A DNA stretch of 64,000 bases from Rhynchosporium graminicola (lineage: Eukaryota; Ascomycota; Leotiomycetes; Helotiales; Ploettnerulaceae): NCBI GenBank assembly GCA_900074885.1, contig FJUW01000015.1, positions 167,906 through 231,905 of the forward strand, written 5' to 3'. The translations under genes were made by a program, and so were the position numbers. Positions 59,597-64,000 of this stretch are shown piece after piece. The stretch's first letter is position 1; every line of letters begins with the position of its first letter. The notes beneath the pieces were generated by a model. That model ran no database searches. It worked only from the letters and a program-made list of their open reading frames with translations, and was not told where the DNA came from.

Positions 59597-60253
59597 TCAT
59601 TTGTATCCCCTCCATGCGTACCAGCGTCCGAATCTTGGACCGAGCTTGTATGCACCAGTAACAGTAACACTCTCAAGGATACCGCGCTCTTCAAGAGATT
59701 GTATACAAAGGAGTTCTTTGGTAGGTTGTTGGTCTGCAGTGGGAAAGATTTCCAAATCAAAAGATTTTCTCTTGAGTGAGGTCAGTGGTTTCGAAAAATT
59801 GGCTGTTGTTGGTGTTGGGGGTGTCACCATGATTTGTATCTGTACCGGTATCTGTACACAAATCTCACTCTCATCGCGGTTCAAGCTCGAAACCTCAGTC
59901 TGAGCCTCCGAAACATTCTCTCTCGCCAGCAAAAGCGACGAGCCCGATGATCTCCCAGTCAAGTCGGCTCTGAACCTACAACTCGGACACAAACCAGCAT
60001 GATTCTTCACTCCGAGAACAGTGTTCTCCCAGCAGCCTGATAGGGAAGCAGATGCTTCGCCTCGTGCGCATGCTGTTGAGAGCTGGCGAGGCCCCCAGTG
60101 TGAGCAGGACTTGTACCAGCTTTCTGTTAGCCAACACATGACTGGTCTGAGATATTCTGCTGGTTTGGGCTGAAGGATCAGGAAAATCAAACACGACCGA
60201 GATTGTGCGAGTATTAAGATATGACTGAGTGCTCGAGGTACTACTGGTAGCAT
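59597..60253 (-). CDS. Uncharacterised CxHW...LCPSC fungal protein
   Basis: A single 218-residue frame. From residue 39 it reads MCWLTESWYKSCSHWGPRQL, then CARGEASASLSGCW and NHAGLCPSCRFRADL. This arrangement of two early Cys/His and a late C-x2-C is typical of small fungal zinc-binding-like proteins that usually start M-C-W. The true start may therefore be the internal Met at residue 39, with the first 38 residues (hydrophobic in part) being leader. The C-terminal half is Thr/Ser-rich and ends GPRFGRWYAWRGYK. Related by pattern to the genes at 33301 and 34925. Function unknown. Confidence 0.6.
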   Translation of the reverse strand: MLPVVPRALSHILILAQSRSCLIFLILQPKPAEYLRPVMCWLTESWYKSCSHWGPRQLSTACARGEASASLSGCWENTVLGVKNHAGLCPSCRFRADLTGRSSGSSLLLARENVSEAQTEVSSLNRDESEICVQIPVQIQIMVTPPTPTTANFSKPLTSLKRKSFDLEIFPTADQQPTKELLCIQSLEERGILESVTVTGAYKLGPRFGRWYAWRGYK

Positions 60254-62104
60254 GCTGAGAAAGATAAAGATGGACTGCTAAAGCAGGAAATATATACTTC
60301 CCGTTCTATTGTATTTCCTGCTGTTTCTTCTCCTACCCCGTCTTTTGCTTGTCTGTCTTTTCTCTAACATCGCTATTTCTCTGTCTTTAAGAACTTTCTG
60401 TCTGTTCACCATGTAATAGGATTCGGTACATCTCCTGTATGTAGGTAGGCCGCTGGCGTGACCCAATTATCAAAGAAAGTCATTGTTATAATTGTTGTAC
60501 TTGGGGATCGACAAAGGAATCATCAGAAAACTACACTGTTTGAACAAAGCGAAAGAGTATGTATGCATGTATAGGTTTCTCAAAGTACAAGTGCTTTAAG
60601 GACAATAAAGAAGGGGAACGTGGAGAACAAGAAAGGGAGGTTGTGGACAGAATTCGGTATTGTTCGGCGGGAACTTGCTCTTCTTCTTGCCAGAAAATTA
60701 CTTGTTCTTTGTTTCTTGTTCGTTCTGTAGATCTTGACTCCTTTGAGACTATGGCTTGTAGCATAGCTATTGACTCTATGTTTGTTCGACAATCTTTGAT
60801 GAATTAGAAGCCTTCTACATTCTTAGCTAGTTCCTTGGGCAAAGTTTTCGTGTTTTTGTCTCGCAATTAACTACGACTATCAAGTCTAGGTCTTTCCTTC
60901 ATTCGGTACTTACTAATTTCACTACCTAAACTTTCTGTTGAGTCCGTGATGTGGACGACGCGGGCTAGCTGTTGATGTGTAATAGTAGCAAAGTAGTGCC
61001 CGCTCGTTTTTACTCGGTTGTAACGTTATTGAGAGAAGCTCGCTTAGTCCAATCTAAGTTGATGACACTGGTTTTGCGCTAAGTATTAGCATCAGCTGCA
61101 AGCGTCACTCACGGGAATAGAAATAGTAGCATAGTATATTTATTTGACACATAGTATAGTGTGCAGAGTTTTTTCGGATCCAAGAAGCCAATCTAAAGCC
61201 AAACTTTGGTCAATATCAACCCGTCATCTGGTTTGGTAGGTAACTTCTACACAGGTCTTGAACCTAGCATAGTACAATCCGACCATTCCTCACGACTATT
61301 CAATCTGAACATGTCATAGATTTTGCGATAGTTGAGCGATAAGGCAAGCCGAACTTGTACTCCGTAGAATCAATCTCACTGCTTTCCAAAGTTTACAAGT
61401 TGTCATTGACTAGAAAAGTCGTCAAGCGCGTTTTAAAGACATAATGTCATCGATGATAGGCGATACATTTCCAGAAGATTGAGCATACTAGAAATCGCAA
61501 CATCATCGCAAGACATTTAGTAGATGAGGCTCATCGGCATTGAAGTGGGAGTGAGGTTAGCTCACTTCGCTGCTTCAAGTTGAACTTGTCATTCTCAACT
61601 CACACCTTGATTTTGTCAAGATCAAACAACTGAGTTAGTCAGTACCTCGAGATTTCAAGTACCGGATCTAGCGAAACTGCACCATGATGATCTATGATGA
61701 ATACCAATTATTGTTACCTATTAAGTAAGTCTATTACAAATTAAAGTATTAATTTTGGCCCTTAGAACTCCCCAGTGATGCAAGACGCCTTCCGGACGCC
61801 CTTTTCCATACCCAAGCCAAATCCAAATAATCCACCCAGTAATCCTTTCCCAAAAAATGAGCCCAGGGGGCAAAATAGAAGAGAATAATGTGAATCGACA
61901 AGCTGCTGAGAAAAAAAAAGACCCTCGGACTGTTGTCATACCAAAGCTAAGTACACGACGAGGTAAAAAACTCAGCTTGTAGATTCACCGCACCTCCTCA
62001 TCCATGACAAGTCTGTAATGGGCAGTTCTCGTGATGAGGAGTTATGCCGGTACATGAATGAGGATGTGAGATGTGTGCTTTTGCTGTCGAACCTGGTTCC
62101 CGAT
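60254..62104. other. Gene-free region
   Basis: About 1.85 kb with overlapping frames under 90 codons on both strands and no domain. An AT-rich patch lies around 61.7 kb and an A run near 61910-61920. Nothing else could be recognised. Confidence 0.45.
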
Positions 62105-63356
62105 TTACAAAAGGAGAGCAGCGAAGCCAGCGAAGCTGAGCATAGCACCTGGGATGAAAGTGCTGGCGGAGTTGGCGGAGACGACCTCTGGGCCGTTGGC
62201 CTTGGGGCTAGCTGGGGAGCTAGAACCGCTGTTGTCTCCGACGACGGCTGGGCTGCTGTAGAGATTGTCAGTATAATGTTCTTTGTCGAGTGAGAGAGGA
62301 AAGAGAGTGTTATACGTACTTTCCGGATGGCTTGCCAGCGGCACCTGGGGTGCTTGGAGTACTTGGGGATCCTGGAGTAGCGACACCTGGAGCACTTGGG
62401 ATACCTGGTGCACCTGGAGTACCGGCACTACCTGAGGCACTTGGAGCACCGGCAGAACCTGGGGCACCTGTACCAATTGGGATGAGGGGGCCACTGCATA
62501 CAGTCAATATAAATCAACAGTCAAGAAGTGACATTGAGTAAACTCACAGGATGAGACTATAACATGTTAGCATATGTCACTATGATCCCAAAAGATAGGG
62601 AGAAACTCACACGTTGTCACAAGAGCAGTTCTCCTCATCCTTAGGGCAAGGGCAGGCTGAAACGACTGGCTTGTCCTCACAAATGCACTCCTCGTCCTCA
62701 TTTTCTTCCTCAGGGCAAGTGCAGGCTGAAACGACTGGCTCCTCTGGGACATCTGGGACGTCCTCGCAAATGCACTCCAAGTCCTCACTTTCTTCCTTAG
62801 GGCAAGTGCAGGCCAAAACGACCGGCTCCTCTGGGATATCTGGAACATCCTCACAGATGCACTCCAAGTCCTCATCCTCTTCCTCAGGGCAAGGAATAAT
62901 TGGCTCTGGCTCCTCGACACAAGGACATTCCTCCTCATCCTCTGGACAAGGGCAGACGGTGACGATAGGGATGACAGTCTTGTTACCGTACTTGGGAACC
63001 TCGCCAACAGGGAGAACAGTTGGGTAAGCTGGGTCGTAGGTGATGGTGCACTTGTGAGGGCACTCCTTGACGGTAATCCACTCCTCTGCAGTGGCAGTGT
63101 AGGTCTTGGTACCCTCAGTGAAGGTGGTGGGGTCAGGGCACTGTTTTCTGTTAGATGTGTTCAAGTGATATGTCTTTTGAGGATGAGGAATTCATTTATC
63201 GAGCTGGAGGTAACTTACGAAGGTCTCGTAAGCAGTGACAGTGCGAGTGACTGAAGCAGTAACGGTTGCGTTAACCATACCAGTTGTACCAGCAGCAATG
63301 TGTCCGAAGACAGGTGCTATGGCAGCAACGACGAGGAGAGCGGTGGTAAGCTGCAT
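62105..63356 (-). CDS. GPI-anchored cell-wall protein with acidic Cys repeats and collagen-like region
   Basis: Five minus-strand exons, 63356-63219, 63140-62611, 62556-62548, 62493-62320 and 62255-62105, give 333 residues, all phases consistent. Residues 1-18 form a signal peptide (MQLTTALLVVAAIAPVFG). An ordinary wall-protein segment follows (TYTATAEEWITVKECPHKC). At about 137-223 lie two and a partial third copy of a 29-residue repeat, DLECICEDVPDIPEEPVV with ACTCPKEE, rich in Cys and Glu. Residues 227-285 are Gly-Pro-rich and collagen-like (GAPGSAGAPSASGSAGTPG). The C-terminus STFIPGAMLSFAGFAALLL is a hydrophobic GPI-attachment tail. Exon 3 is 9 bases (Leu-Ile plus split codons). Expected at the plasma membrane or wall; metal binding by the Cys/Glu repeat is conjecture. 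Plus-strand Ser/Gly-rich frames here are shadows. Confidence 0.88.
62611..62895 (-). repeat. 87-base coding tandem repeat inside the GPI protein
   Basis: Two near-identical 87-base units followed by a shortened third encode the 29-residue acidic Cys repeat. Differences between units are mostly single conservative substitutions (Ile/Val, Leu/Ser, Lys/Glu), pointing to recent duplication. Confidence 0.8.
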
Positions 63357-63450
63357 TTTGATGGGTATTTGCGGTGAAGGGTTGACTGGCTTATGTTTGT
63401 GTGTGATGGATGGAATGAAAGGAAAAGAAGATAAGAACGGGGGAAGGATC

Positions 63451-63461
63451 GAATTAAATAG
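63451..63461 (-). promoter_or_regulatory. TATA-like box of the GPI protein gene
   Basis: CTATTTAATTC on the minus strand lies about 100 bases upstream of the start codon, with a purine/pyrimidine-biased leader between. Called from sequence and spacing. Confidence 0.4.
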
Positions 63462-64000
63462 CCACCCTCTTCATTTCGTCACTTCAGTGGAATGGAAATA
63501 CACCAAACGCATTTGGTGCAAAACGACGAAAAACAATAGACTACAACTGAGCTGTTGAAACTAGTTCGCAAACGCAATGAGGTTTTTGACAGCTAACGCA
63601 TTTTTCGGGAGTACCGGAACCAAACTCCAGCGTCGAACACTATACTGTAACCAGTCAACCTTGAGGTCATCTACCCACATAAGATAAAATACGCTGTTGA
63701 CCTGTATAAGGCTCTTCCAAAACCGCTTGCAATTCAGGTACAGTAGCCAAGACCGACGACTCCGTTTCCGTCACTCTAGATACACTTTTGGTTGCCCATT
63801 CTTTGCCAAGCGGGCTTCTCGCTGTCATTCAAGTCAGAGCCTCAAAATATCGTACAAACGCTATGGAATCATCCATCAACACGCTATCTATCTTCCGGTG
63901 CGCCCGAAAACAAGCCGACTCTGGTTCGGTGGCTCTAAAAATAAAGTTAGTAACAGTTCAAAAATAGATACTGTTGAGGACCTACATATGGTAATTTCGG
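63462..64000. other. Upstream flank to window end
   Basis: No coding sequence recognised. Likely distal promoter of the GPI protein gene or unrelated intergenic DNA. Confidence 0.4.

Noticed and set aside
62614..63027. Plus-strand Ser/Gln/Gly-rich open frame of 137 codons that looks like a low-complexity protein
   Set aside because: It is the antisense shadow of the Cys/Glu repeat of the GPI protein gene, which has a full splice model and signal peptide.
1..64000. CRISPR array, prophage, biosynthetic backbone gene or bacterial operon
   Set aside because: No spaced direct repeats, phage genes, or polyketide/nonribosomal synthetase domains. Gene structure is clearly fungal.

Overview
The window reads as nuclear DNA of a filamentous ascomycete (Pezizomycotina). 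Genes carry several short introns of about 45-100 bases with GTRNGT-like donors and CTAAC/CTGAC-like branch sites. There is a dispersed 5S rRNA gene, an F-box/DUF7600-type protein, a GPI-anchored wall protein, HET and nitrilase remnants, and a transposon block scarred by repeat-induced point mutation (RIP). Gene content suits Leotiomycetes, but that narrower placement is inference. All multi-exon models were built by hand from splice signals, reading phase and conserved protein motifs.

Layout. 1-6.7 kb is a dead transposon island: a heavily RIPed Ty3/gypsy element on the minus strand, followed by a truncated Tc1/mariner-like transposase remnant, also minus. 9.4-14.7 kb holds a HAD-family phosphatase, an alpha/beta hydrolase of the homoserine acetyltransferase-like group, and a DapA-family aldolase/lyase. 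14.7-18.8 kb is gene-poor, with a cupin relic and a 5S rRNA gene. 18.8-20.6 kb is an anion:cation-symporter-type MFS transporter. 21.7-27.7 kb is a conserved housekeeping block: MAF1 (RNA polymerase III repressor), APS1 (AP-1 clathrin adaptor sigma, seven exons), the glutamate-cysteine ligase modifier subunit, and BUD32 (KEOPS kinase). 28-36 kb holds lineage-specific genes: a membrane protein, a secreted hydrophobic protein with dibasic sites, and two proteins with a CxH...CxxC pattern.

37.5-44.5 kb is a decaying accessory block: an MCT-type MFS transporter with a reading-frame problem, a frameshifted nitrilase, a broken fungal transcription-factor gene and a HET-domain scrap. 44.5-50.2 kb is almost empty. 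50.2-58.6 kb has a 1329-residue disordered protein with two histone-fold-like segments and four copies of a short DFxxFIRS-type motif, then a 12-exon F-box protein. 58.8-64 kb holds a small inverted-repeat element, a third CxH...CxxC protein, and a GPI-anchored protein with acidic cysteine repeats and a collagen-like region.

No bacterial-style operon, CRISPR array or prophage is present. The least explained items are the histone-fold-like/short-motif protein, the scattered CxH...CxxC proteins, the 8- and 9-base exons, and the transporter-nitrilase-regulator set that seems to have decayed together.
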